Of a stretch of DNA of 11,639 nt, positions 5,560 to 11,639 are shown in pieces; the first letter of the stretch is position 1; every line of letters begins with the position of its first letter. Both the position numbers and the translations under genes were made by a program. Location of the stretch: NCBI GenBank assembly GCA_034368805.1, contig JAXMLJ010000072.1, positions 1-11,639 on the forward strand. The letters are read 5' to 3'. The stretch is from UBA2272 sp034368805. Lineage in GTDB: Bacteria > Actinomycetota > Coriobacteriia > Anaerosomatales > Anaerosomataceae. The notes beneath the pieces are model-generated. The model was not told the origin of the DNA. It worked only from the letters and a program-made list of their open reading frames with translations, and ran no database searches.

Positions 5560-6633
5560 TTGAGCGGGTCAGCGGGGTTGGTCTCAGTCGGTATGAACGA
5601 ACGCGTCGTCGCGCTCGTAGCCGGGCACACTGAGGGCTGGAAGCCCGGGCGAGTCGTCCGCTCGGACCGGGGCTTCGTCTTCGTGATGACCGACGGCGGC
5701 GTGATGCTCGCGCGTCCGGCCACGAGGCTGCTCAAGGCAGCCGACGATGGCGGGCTTCCCGTGGTAGGTGACTGGGTGCTCATCGGCGGTGACGAGGCCG
5801 AGCCGCTCGTTGAGGTCGTTCTCGAGCGCATGACCTCGATCGTTCGTCGCGACCCCGGCAAGGCGGCACGCCTGCAGGTGCTTGCGGCCAACGTCGACCT
5901 TGTCCTCGTGACGCACCCTATCGCCGAGCCGCCCAACCTGTCTCGACTGGAGCGTGAACTCGCGCTCGTGTGGGACAGCGGTGCCCGGCCGGTTCTCGTG
6001 CTGACCAAAGCGGACCTGAGCGGTGACGTCGAGGGCGCCATTGCCGCGGTCGGCGAGATCGCGCCGGGGGTTCCGGTACACGTCACGAGCGTGGTGAGCG
6101 GTCTCGGCCTGGATGAGCTGCGGGGATACCTCGAGCACGGCGAGACGCTTGCGCTCATCGGGCCGTCCGGGTCCGGCAAGTCCACGCTCGTCAACGCGCT
6201 GGCGGGGGAGGATCTGCAGCTCACCCGGGAGGTCCGGGTCTCCGACGGGCGCGGACGTCACACGACAGTGAGCCGCGAACTCATTCCACTCCCCGATGGC
6301 GGGCTGATCATCGACACGCCCGGGCTGCGCGCTGTGGGGATGTGGGACTCTGCCGATGGCATCGACCAGGCGTTCTCGGACATAGCCGAGTTGGCCTCAG
6401 CGTGCCGTTTCCGCGACTGCACGCACTCCGGCGAGCCGGGCTGCGCGGTCGAGGCGGCAGTGGCAAGCGGCGAACTGCCCGAACGCCGCCTGGAGAGCTA
6501 CCGCGAACTGCAGGCCGAGGTGCGGTTCGTGGCCGAGCAGCTTGACGTGCGAGCCCGACAGGCACGCAAGCGCGAGGACAAGTTGCTCGGACGTACGATC
6601 AAGCGCTACCACCGCGAAGGCGGTCGCGGGTAA
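5560..6633 (+). CDS. rsgA: Ribosome small subunit-dependent GTPase A
   Basis: RsgA (YjeQ/EngC) is a circularly permuted GTPase that acts in late 30S subunit maturation. The 357-residue product has an N-terminal OB-fold (about 25-95, including GRVVRSDRGFVFV and PVVGDWV). The GTPase follows with motifs in the permuted order G4 (TKAD, 149-152), G1 P-loop (GPSGSGKST, 201-209), switch segment GRHTT (232-236) and G3 (DTPG, 252-255). A C-terminal zinc finger has Cys282, Cys287, His289 and Cys295 in ACRFRDCTHSGEPGC. The basic tail KRYHREGGRG is suited to rRNA contact. Start TTG at 5560 was chosen by its Shine-Dalgarno sequence. It follows the kinase gene by 66 bases and ends five bases from the converging membrane-protein gene. 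Confidence 0.96.
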   Translation: MSGSAGLVSVGMNERVVALVAGHTEGWKPGRVVRSDRGFVFVMTDGGVMLARPATRLLKAADDGGLPVVGDWVLIGGDEAEPLVEVVLERMTSIVRRDPGKAARLQVLAANVDLVLVTHPIAEPPNLSRLERELALVWDSGARPVLVLTKADLSGDVEGAIAAVGEIAPGVPVHVTSVVSGLGLDELRGYLEHGETLALIGPSGSGKSTLVNALAGEDLQLTREVRVSDGRGRHTTVSRELIPLPDGGLIIDTPGLRAVGMWDSADGIDQAFSDIAELASACRFRDCTHSGEPGCAVEAAVASGELPERRLESYRELQAEVRFVAEQLDVRARQARKREDKLLGRTIKRYHREGGRG

Positions 6634-6638
6634 CGGCT

Positions 6639-7475
6639 CTAGCGAACCCGGTAGACGTCTCGCGCGACGAGGGCGGCAAGGGCGAACAACAGGTTCGCGG
6701 ACATCCATCCCATTTCGAGCAGGGTGCTCGATCCGGCGCCGGACCAGTCCGCGTACGAGTAGAGCGAGTCGACCACGGAGAAGACGAGCGCACCAACCAC
6801 GACGATCCACCACGGCCACGCGAGTCTACCGGCGCCGAGCCGCATGATGACGATCGCCAGGGTCATCGCCGGGCCGAGCATGAAGAACACATCGCCGAGC
6901 GGGTAGAGCGTGCTGACGACCAGCCCCCAGATACCCAGCTCTTCGACTCCGGCCGCGAAGATGTAGGGCTTGAGCAGCAGGAAGTACATGGCTGCAGCAG
7001 CCGCGGCAGAGATGACAGCGCCGATGATCACCGGCGTACGCAGGTCGGTGATCGACCTGTACGACCGGACGGCGAGCGCCATCGCGATGAAGAAGAAGGC
7101 GTACTCGAGGGTGTAGAAGAGATCCGCGACACTCGGATACGGGTCCAGTCCGAGGTGCAGGTCGAGGATCGTCCACGCGACGTCTCCGGCCGCGTACGCA
7201 GCCACGCCGAGGCCCACGAAGAACCACTGCTTGCCGACGTGCTGTCCCCATCCGATGCGCAGGGCGACGAAGACGATCACCAGAGCGAACAGGATCTGCA
7301 GCGATGTGCCGAACCAGTAAGACGCCGCGTATGCCGCATCCGAGAGGGTCTCGGCATACATCTGCACGCTCAGAAGAGCGAACAGGCCGACAAGCGCGAT
7401 GAGGGCCCCGCCGGATAGCATCGTTCCGGCCGAGAGCGCACGTGGGGTCCGGGAGGAAGCGGTGGTCGCGGTCAT
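6639..7475 (-). CDS. Polytopic membrane protein resembling a stand-alone sensory module
   Basis: A 278-residue integral membrane protein with seven or eight predicted helices (about 20-41, 57-74, 83-105, 117-137, 148-170, 183-212, 217-240 and 252-271). Two similar motifs stand out: PYPSVADLFYTLEYAFFF (112-129) and STLYPLGDVFFMLGPA (188-203). They are reminiscent of the multi-helix N-terminal sensory regions found on some GGDEF/EAL proteins, where P-x-P-S-x-A-D-x-F-Y and Y-P-L-G-D recur. Here the protein ends after the last helix (ARDVYRVR) with no output domain, so any signalling would need a partner. The ATG shares its A with the stop of the upstream 75-residue gene (TGATG), with GAGGGGG a few bases before, so the two are translationally coupled. 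Function unknown. Confidence 0.8.
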   Translation of the reverse strand: MTATTASSRTPRALSAGTMLSGGALIALVGLFALLSVQMYAETLSDAAYAASYWFGTSLQILFALVIVFVALRIGWGQHVGKQWFFVGLGVAAYAAGDVAWTILDLHLGLDPYPSVADLFYTLEYAFFFIAMALAVRSYRSITDLRTPVIIGAVISAAAAAAMYFLLLKPYIFAAGVEELGIWGLVVSTLYPLGDVFFMLGPAMTLAIVIMRLGAGRLAWPWWIVVVGALVFSVVDSLYSYADWSGAGSSTLLEMGWMSANLLFALAALVARDVYRVR

Positions 7476-7702
7476 CAGAGCCCCCTCTCGATGTCAGCGA
7501 GCAACTGGTCTACCACGGCTGTGGGCGCTACTGGCCCGAGCAGGCGACGGACGTTCGCTTCGAGGGTGGGGAAGTCGGCTGGCGTGAGGTCCTCTGTGGT
7601 CTTGCCGAGTGAAAGGGCGGTCGCCCTGACGCAGGTGTCGGCCACCGTATCGCCCACGTACGGGCCGAGTGTCGAGACGACGCGATCAGACAGTGTGGAC
7701 AC
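7475..7702 (-). CDS. Small conserved-looking hypothetical protein, 75 aa
   Basis: A 75-residue soluble, probably all-helical protein that I do not recognise. It has no signal peptide or membrane segment and one cysteine (Cys24). Its pattern is amphipathic with Pro breaks: LGPYVGDTVADTCVRATAL, then GKTTEDLTPADFPTLEANV, then LLGPVAPTAVVDQLLADIE, with LGP occurring twice, which hints at two similar helical units. The start is GTG at 7702 with GAGGGGGAG directly upstream. It is coupled to the membrane protein downstream by a one-base stop/start overlap, so it may be a cytoplasmic partner of that protein. Supporting evidence for it being real is the ribosome-binding site, the overlap, and the absence of a better frame here. 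Confidence 0.7.
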   Translation of the reverse strand: MSTLSDRVVSTLGPYVGDTVADTCVRATALSLGKTTEDLTPADFPTLEANVRRLLGPVAPTAVVDQLLADIERGL

Positions 7703-7747
7703 GGCTCCCCCTCGATTCGTCCCGCTTGGCCGTTCCCTCGGCCCACT

Positions 7748-7761
7748 ACGACCCGGGTCGT
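7748..7761. promoter_or_regulatory. Perfect 14-bp palindrome in divergent intergenic region
   Basis: ACGACCCGGGTCGT is an exact palindrome, 47-60 bases upstream of the GTG of the 75-residue gene and within the divergent region shared with hisG. It is a candidate binding site for a dimeric regulator. GC-rich sequence raises the chance of fortuitous palindromes. Confidence 0.4.
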
Positions 7762-7775
7762 GAAACCGGTCACTT

Positions 7776-7790
7776 ATGGATTGTGTCCAT
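7776..7790. repeat. Short inverted repeat ATGGA-N5-TCCAT
   Basis: Five-base arms (7776-7780 and 7786-7790) flank TTGTG in the least GC-rich part of the divergent region, where minus-strand promoter elements would be expected. CATAAG (7778-7773, minus strand) could be a -10 box. The arms are short, so significance is weak. Confidence 0.25.
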
Positions 7791-7835
7791 GCATGAAGAT
7801 GCTGTCAACGCGCACCACAACGGGTTGCCACGGCG

Positions 7836-7863
7836 CACTCTAGCGCAGTAGTGTGCTAGAGTG
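7836..7863 (+). promoter_or_regulatory. 9-bp perfect inverted repeat overlapping probable hisG -10 box
   Basis: CACTCTAGC (7836-7844) and GCTAGAGTG (7855-7863) are perfect 9-base arms around a 10-base centre. The right arm contains TAGAGT (7857-7862), preceded by TG one base before, which looks like an extended -10 box 30 bases before the hisG start. Overlap of an operator-sized palindrome with the core promoter suggests repression of hisG, or a hairpin at the 5' end of the transcript. Which protein binds, if any, cannot be told. Confidence 0.5.
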
Positions 7864-7891
7864 AACGCCGTCGCGCACCCAAGGAGATGCC

Positions 7892-8764
7892 ATGCTGTCG
7901 ATCGCCCTGCCCAAAGGAAGCCTCGAGGAGCAGACGCTCCTGCTGTTCGCCGAAGCGGACCTGCCGGTCAAGAAGTCCAGCCGCGAGTACAATCCCGTGA
8001 TCGACGATCCGCGCATCGCACGCGTGAAGATCCTCCGTCCGCAGGAGATACCGCTGTATGTGGCCGACGGGCACTTCGATCTCGGCATCTCGGGGCATGA
8101 TTGGGTGACCGAGTCGGGAGCCGACGTGGTCGAGGTGGCCGAGCTGCCGTACGCCAAGACCGGGGCCGGCGTCGTGAAGATGGTGCTCGCAGTATGTGCC
8201 GACTCTCCCGTTCAGACCGCCGCCGATATCCCGCCCGGCAGTCGTGTCACAACCGAGTTCCCCAACGTGACGCGCGCGTTCTTCGAGCGGCTCGGCATCC
8301 CCGTGGAGGTGTCGTTCAGCTATGGCGCCACCGAGGCCAAGGTGCCCGAGCTCATGGATGCGCTGGTGGATCTGACCGAGACCGGCTCCACGCTCCGGCG
8401 CAACGGCCTTCGGATCGTGGATGTCATCCTCGAGTCCACGACGCGCCTGATCGCCAGCCGCGATGCGTGGGAGAATCCTGTCCGGCGGCGTGCGATCGAG
8501 GAGATCCGCACGCTGCTTCTCGGCGTGATCGAGGCACGCGGGCGGGTGCTGCTCTCCATGAACGTCGCGGCCGATCGCCTTCCCGCGGTGATCGCCGAGC
8601 TGCCGGCCATGAAGCGGCCTACGGTCAACCAGCTGTACGGCTCCGACGGCTACGAGATCATGACCGTGGCCGACAAGGCCACCGTGAACATCCTCATCCC
8701 GCGACTGAAGGCTGCCGGGGCGGAGGATATACTTGAGATCCCGATCAGTAAGATCGTGCGGTAG
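7892..8764 (+). CDS. hisG: ATP phosphoribosyltransferase, long form
   Basis: HisG catalyses the first step of histidine synthesis, joining ATP and PRPP to form phosphoribosyl-ATP in the cytoplasm. The 290-residue product begins MLSIALPKGSLEE and carries the periplasmic-binding-protein-like catalytic domains: GISGHDWVTESGADVVEV (about 66-83) and the PRPP-binding region DLTETGSTLRRNGLRIVDV (about 161-179). The last 75 or so residues (from about 215, with YGSDGYEIMTVADK and IPISKIVR at the end) form the C-terminal ACT-like regulatory domain that marks the long, histidine-inhibited form, which works without HisZ. The ATG at 7892 has AAGGAG five bases upstream. No other his gene is present in the window. 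The next gene, a flavin reductase-like protein, follows after 27 bases and is probably co-transcribed. Confidence 0.96.
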   Translation: MLSIALPKGSLEEQTLLLFAEADLPVKKSSREYNPVIDDPRIARVKILRPQEIPLYVADGHFDLGISGHDWVTESGADVVEVAELPYAKTGAGVVKMVLAVCADSPVQTAADIPPGSRVTTEFPNVTRAFFERLGIPVEVSFSYGATEAKVPELMDALVDLTETGSTLRRNGLRIVDVILESTTRLIASRDAWENPVRRRAIEEIRTLLLGVIEARGRVLLSMNVAADRLPAVIAELPAMKRPTVNQLYGSDGYEIMTVADKATVNILIPRLKAAGAEDILEIPISKIVR

Positions 8765-8791
8765 CATCCGCCTGACCCCGGAGGTCTCGAG

Positions 8792-9361
8792 ATGAAGAAG
8801 CGCCTCGGTCCGAGCGACCGCCTGTATCCGATGCCGGCCTCCCTCATCTGCGGCGGTACCATCGAAGAAGCCGACGCGTGCGCGGTCGCCTGGATGGGCA
8901 TCTGCGCCACGAACCCGCCACGGGTAGCCGTCGCCCTGCGCGAGAGTCGCCGCACGCTCGAACTCATCCGCGCCACCGGCACCTTCACCGTGAACACTCC
9001 ACGCGCCGACGACGCGGCCTTCGCTGACTTCTTCGGCATCGTGTCCGGCCACCAGCGCGACAAGTTCGCGGAAAGTGGTTGGACGCTCGAGCCGTCGGCC
9101 CTCGTCGAGGCACCGCGCATCACCGAGTGCCCGTACCAGCTCGAGTGCCGCGTCGAGCAGGAGGTCGAGCTCGGCAGCCACGTGCTCCTGATCGCCGAAG
9201 TCGTGGAGAGCCACGCTGAAGAAGGCGTACTCGATGCGACCGGAGAGAAGGTTGACGTGGCGCTCCTCGATCCGCTCGTCTACATCGCGGGCAGCCGGGA
9301 GTACCGGCGGCTCGGCGAGAAAGTGGCCGATGCGTACACGATCGGCAAGACGATCGGCTAG
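8792..9361 (+). CDS. Flavin reductase-like / flavoredoxin family protein
   Basis: A 189-residue protein of the flavin reductase-like, FMN-binding split-barrel group (flavoredoxin-type). Members bind FMN and take part in electron transfer or flavin reduction. The family pattern is visible as YPMPASLICGGTIEEADACA near the N-terminus, the strand AWMGICATNPPRVAVAL, then TGTFTVNTPRAD (about 62-73), DFFGIVSGHQRDKF (about 79-92), the core ECPYQLECRVEQEVELGSH and the terminal segment YIAGSREYRRLGEKVADAY. The start ATG at 8792 follows GGAGG by seven bases. It lies 27 bases after hisG. No metabolic link between the two is obvious, so co-transcription may be incidental. The true electron donor and acceptor cannot be read from sequence. 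Confidence 0.88.
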   Translation: MKKRLGPSDRLYPMPASLICGGTIEEADACAVAWMGICATNPPRVAVALRESRRTLELIRATGTFTVNTPRADDAAFADFFGIVSGHQRDKFAESGWTLEPSALVEAPRITECPYQLECRVEQEVELGSHVLLIAEVVESHAEEGVLDATGEKVDVALLDPLVYIAGSREYRRLGEKVADAYTIGKTIG

Positions 9362-9371
9362 GGGCGCAACG

Positions 9372-9399
9372 CGGTCACGTCGGTCCGACCGATTGACCG
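9372..9399 (+). terminator. Stem-loop after the flavin reductase gene, possible terminator
   Basis: CGGTCA (9372-9377) pairs with TGACCG (9394-9399), and inside it TCGGT (9380-9384) pairs with ACCGA (9388-9392) around a CCG loop. This gives a long imperfect GC-rich hairpin ten bases after the stop codon. It lacks a T-run, so it may be a non-canonical terminator, a 3'-end stabiliser or simply an inverted repeat. Confidence 0.4.
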
Positions 9400-9497
9400 T
9401 ACGTAGCGAGTGTCTGGTCACCAAACAGGGCATACATTTCGCGTGTGCTGCAAAAAACGCCGCGCACGGGGAACCGAGGATCGAGGAGGGGACTTTC

Positions 9498-11006
9498 ATG
9501 GGCCGTCATAGACGCTTGATCGCTGTGCTGGTTGCCGCGTCGCTGGTACTTGCGGTGACGCCGGCGATCGCATCGGCCGTCACGGTAACCGCCGTGCCGT
9601 TGCCGGACATGTACGAGGATGCCGATGACGTGGCGTTGACCGCGCCGGCGATGCCGGCGGAGTCGCTGCATACGTTCCACACCGATGCCGATGTCGACTG
9701 GATGAAGTTCACCGTTGAGGACACGTCGACACCCGTGATCCTCGACACGGTGCGCGTCGCTGGAGGCGGTCAGGGCGACATGACCATGAGCGTCTACGGC
9801 GGGGACCCCGCCGGTCCCATGACCCTGCTTGCCACGGACGGCGACTACGACACGAACTGGGGCACCTACGACGAGCTGATCTACTTTGTCGCTCCGGAGC
9901 CTGGCACCTACTACGTCGAGCTGACGACGGACAACCCGATGACCTACATACTGCGCCGTTCGACGGGTATCGCGCGCAGGATAGCTGGAGACAATCGGTA
10001 CGCCACGTCCGTCGCGGTTTCCCAGCGCCTCCGCAGCGAGACCGATCATCCGTGGTGGGGAGTCAACTACAGCCCCGACGCGATCGTGGTGGCAAGCGGA
10101 GAGAACTACCCGGACGCGCTCGCCGGCGTTGTGCTCGCCTCGTATCACGAGTCGGTCCTGCTGCTCACACGAGCGGGAACGCTTCCGGCGGAGACCATGG
10201 CCGAGATCGAGCGACTCGGGCAGAGCGCGTTTTGGGATCAGGCCGAATTCGAGGTCATCATCCTCGGCGGCGAGACAGCGGTGAGCGCCGATGTCGAGGA
10301 TGAGATCGCGTCGCTCAGGTCCGTCACACAGGTGACGCGCATCGCGGGAGCCGATCGACACGAGACCGCGGCGCTGATCGCTGAAGAGGCGGATGACTAC
10401 TACGGTCTCGGCACCACCGCGTTCATCGTGAGCGGCTGGAACTTCCCGGACGCTCTGGCGGCCGGGCCGGTTGCGGCATACGCCGGTGGTGTGGTGCTTA
10501 CGACCGAGAAGGACGCGCTACCCGAGGCGACCGCCGATGCGATCGAGGCTCTGGGTCTGACCACATGCTTCGTGGTCGGTGGCGACGCTGTGATCTCCGA
10601 TGACGTCATCGACGAGATCGAAGCTCTGACGGGCTCGCCCACGGTGGAGCGCATCGCCGGTGACAACCGTTACGAGACCGGTTATCTGGTTGCTAAGAAG
10701 GGCGTCGACGACTACGGCATGAACGGTGTTGCCGACAACGTCGATTACGGCGAGTGGAACGGCCAGAGCGCGGTCCTCGTGTCCGGCGAGAACTTCCCGG
10801 ATGCGCTTTCCGCGGGCGTGATGTGCTGGTACATGGGCAGCCCGATGCTGCTCACGCATCCGGCGATGCTCTCCGCCGATGTCGAGACGTTCCTCGATGA
10901 GTACGGCCCGACCGCCGAGCCGAGCTATGTGGTCGGTGGCGAGGCGGCACTCGGCACCGCGGCATTCGATGCGTTCAATGCCTACTGGTGGAACTGGCTG
11001 CCGTAG
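9498..11006 (+). CDS. Secreted PPC-like domain protein with three CWB2 cell-wall-binding repeats
   Basis: A 502-residue exported surface protein. The signal peptide (RHRR, then a hydrophobic stretch 7-24) probably ends at IASA (about 27). Residues about 35-150 form a beta-sandwich resembling the bacterial pre-peptidase C-terminal (PPC) domain: DADVDWMKFTVED, MTMSVYGGDP and the final APEPGTYYVEL. Three CWB2 units follow, starting RIAGDNRYATSVAVSQ (161), RIAGADRHETAALIAEE (281) and RIAGDNRYETGYLVAKK (385), each with a later ASGENYPDAL-type motif and an ILGGETAVS-type motif. In Firmicutes, triple CWB2 modules anchor S-layer and other surface proteins by binding secondary wall polymers. No catalytic domain is visible, so it may be structural or adhesive. 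The third unit has a longer linker (about 402-422). The ATG at 9498 has GGAGGGG six bases upstream. The in-frame open stretch further upstream overlaps the flavin reductase gene and is not coding. Confidence 0.93.
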   Translation: MGRHRRLIAVLVAASLVLAVTPAIASAVTVTAVPLPDMYEDADDVALTAPAMPAESLHTFHTDADVDWMKFTVEDTSTPVILDTVRVAGGGQGDMTMSVYGGDPAGPMTLLATDGDYDTNWGTYDELIYFVAPEPGTYYVELTTDNPMTYILRRSTGIARRIAGDNRYATSVAVSQRLRSETDHPWWGVNYSPDAIVVASGENYPDALAGVVLASYHESVLLLTRAGTLPAETMAEIERLGQSAFWDQAEFEVIILGGETAVSADVEDEIASLRSVTQVTRIAGADRHETAALIAEEADDYYGLGTTAFIVSGWNFPDALAAGPVAAYAGGVVLTTEKDALPEATADAIEALGLTTCFVVGGDAVISDDVIDEIEALTGSPTVERIAGDNRYETGYLVAKKGVDDYGMNGVADNVDYGEWNGQSAVLVSGENFPDALSAGVMCWYMGSPMLLTHPAMLSADVETFLDEYGPTAEPSYVVGGEAALGTAAFDAFNAYWWNWLP

Positions 11007-11030
11007 GTTGCCAGAGGTTCACCCGGAACG

Positions 11031-11064
11031 GAAGAAGGGCCGCCTGCGCGGGCGGCCCTTCTTC
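11031..11064. terminator. Bidirectional Rho-independent terminator
   Basis: GAAGAAGGGCCGCC (11031-11044) and GGCGGCCCTTCTTC (11051-11064) form a perfect 14-bp stem around TGCGCG. It lies 24 bases after the CWB2 gene's stop and 16 bases beyond the stop of the opposing HAD gene. The stem ends in A-rich/T-rich sequence on both strands (GAAGAA/TTCTTC), so it can serve the converging genes in both directions. Confidence 0.9.
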
Positions 11065-11080
11065 ACGGCCGAAACGGGTG

Positions 11081-11639
11081 TCAGCCGAGCCGGGCGAGAA
11101 GCGCTTCGAGTGTCGTGTCGGCAAGCGACGGCACGCAGATGTCGGCTGCCGAGTAGTCCTCGTGCACCAGGAGCGGATTGGGGACCGCCACGCAGCGCAT
11201 GCCTGCGGCCTTCGCGGCCACTACGCCGTGGAGCGAGTCTTCGAGGGCGACCACGTGCTCAGGCGTCATGCCGAGAGCCGCGATAGCGCGCGTGTAGAGC
11301 TCGGGATCCGGCTTCGTCCTCGTTACGTCGTCTCGCGTGATGACCGCCTCGAAGCGGTCCGCGATGCCGAGCCGCGTCAGGTGTCCGACGACCCACGCCC
11401 GGTCCGAGCTCGACGCGATCGCGAGCGGCAGGCCGAGGCGCATCGCGTCGTCCAGCCGGTCGATCACGCCGGGGAGCGCCTGCAGACTGTGGGCGCCCGC
11501 TAGCTCGGCCGCGCGACGCTCGCGTTCGATCGCCTCCCAGTCGTGACCGTTGCCGACGCGCTCGGCCAGCTCCGCGCCCGGGTCCCACGCCGCGTCCCAC
11601 GTGCCGATGAGCGTCGCCCACTTCTCGAGCGGGAGCTCG
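11081..11639 (-). CDS. HAD-superfamily hydrolase, beta-phosphoglucomutase-like (partial, 5' end outside window)
   Basis: The C-terminal 185 residues of a haloacid dehalogenase-type phosphatase. Visible in order are part of a helical cap (WATLIGTWDAAWDPGAEL to AGAHSLQALPGV, about visible residues 6-62), motif II in LPLAIASSSDRAWV, motif III Lys in TRTKPDPELYTRAI, and motif IV acidic residues in VVALEDSLHGVVAAKAAGM, followed by CVAVPNP. The motif I Asp-x-Asp nucleophile lies upstream of the window edge. The pattern fits the subgroup of beta-phosphoglucomutase, phosphoglycolate phosphatase and 2-deoxyglucose-6-phosphatase, acting on small phosphorylated metabolites. Substrate cannot be assigned. 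A GTG at 11467 is inside the domain and is not the start. The gene converges on the CWB2 gene and shares its terminator. Confidence 0.92.
   Translation of the reverse strand, partial: ELPLEKWATLIGTWDAAWDPGAELAERVGNGHDWEAIERERRAAELAGAHSLQALPGVIDRLDDAMRLGLPLAIASSSDRAWVVGHLTRLGIADRFEAVITRDDVTRTKPDPELYTRAIAALGMTPEHVVALEDSLHGVVAAKAAGMRCVAVPNPLLVHEDYSAADICVPSLADTTLEALLARLG

Noticed and set aside
6611..6624. ACCGC-GAAG-GCGGT hairpin near the rsgA stop as a terminator
   Set aside because: It lies inside the rsgA coding sequence, has only five base pairs and no T-run, and encodes the usual basic tail.
7856..9499. Long open frame on the minus strand across hisG and the flavin reductase gene
   Set aside because: It is antisense to two clearly recognised genes and has the Arg/His/Asp-rich composition of a high-GC shadow frame. 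No family is recognisable in it.
9375..10361. Minus-strand open frame opposite the CWB2 protein
   Set aside because: It is antisense to the signal peptide, PPC-like domain and first CWB2 repeat. It is a shadow.
1..11639. CRISPR array, transposase, phage genes, tRNA or rRNA
   Set aside because: No regularly spaced direct repeats, transposase motifs or recognisable RNA-gene sequences were seen on either strand. Gaps between genes are short.

Overview
The window is GC-rich, tightly packed bacterial chromosome. Strong Shine-Dalgarno sequences sit before ATG, GTG and TTG starts. Two secreted proteins carry cell-wall-binding type 2 (CWB2) repeats, next to a lipoprotein, long-form HisG, RsgA and an archaeal-type ornithine cyclodeaminase. 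This suggests a high-GC Gram-positive actinobacterium, most plausibly of the Coriobacteriia or an allied anaerobic lineage. That placement is inference. No rRNA, tRNA, insertion sequence, phage gene or CRISPR array was seen.

Layout. At the left edge (minus strand) are a lipoprotein with a DUF3221-like domain (849-1232) and, downstream of it, an exported NlpC/P60-like protein with a C-terminal CWB2 repeat that runs off the window (1-766). A plus-strand block follows: a TIGR00300/LOR-SDH-type ornithine cyclodeaminase (1388-2608), MsrA (2677-3357), MsrB (3359-3763), a 93-residue membrane protein (3770-4051), a membrane histidine kinase (4048-5493) and RsgA (5560-6633). Converging on RsgA is a minus-strand pair: a GTG-started 75-residue protein (7475-7702) and a polytopic membrane protein (6639-7475). 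A 189-bp divergent region rich in palindromes separates that pair from hisG (7892-8764) and a flavin reductase-like protein (8792-9361). A secreted protein with three CWB2 repeats (9498-11006) follows and ends at a strong bidirectional terminator, which it shares with a minus-strand HAD phosphatase cut by the right edge.

The standout is msrA. Its reading frame has an excellent ribosome-binding site and start at 2677, but it is interrupted by one in-frame TGA at 2758-2760. That TGA falls exactly where the catalytic cysteine of the GCFWG motif belongs (ALG-TGA-FWGPDARFG). Homology continues unbroken on both sides. A 6-bp hairpin with a GUU apical loop lies 14 nt downstream, at the spacing expected of a bacterial SECIS element. 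The gene is therefore best read as a selenoprotein MsrA with Sec28, which automatic annotation would shorten to a catalytically dead product starting at 2791.

Working together: MsrA and MsrB reduce the S- and R-epimers of methionine sulfoxide and are translationally adjacent. The same compact transcription block continues into a small membrane protein and a histidine kinase whose membrane segment looks related to it, so a redox- or membrane-stress-linked sensory function is possible but unproven. No response regulator and no Sec machinery (selA, selB, selC, selD) lie in the window.
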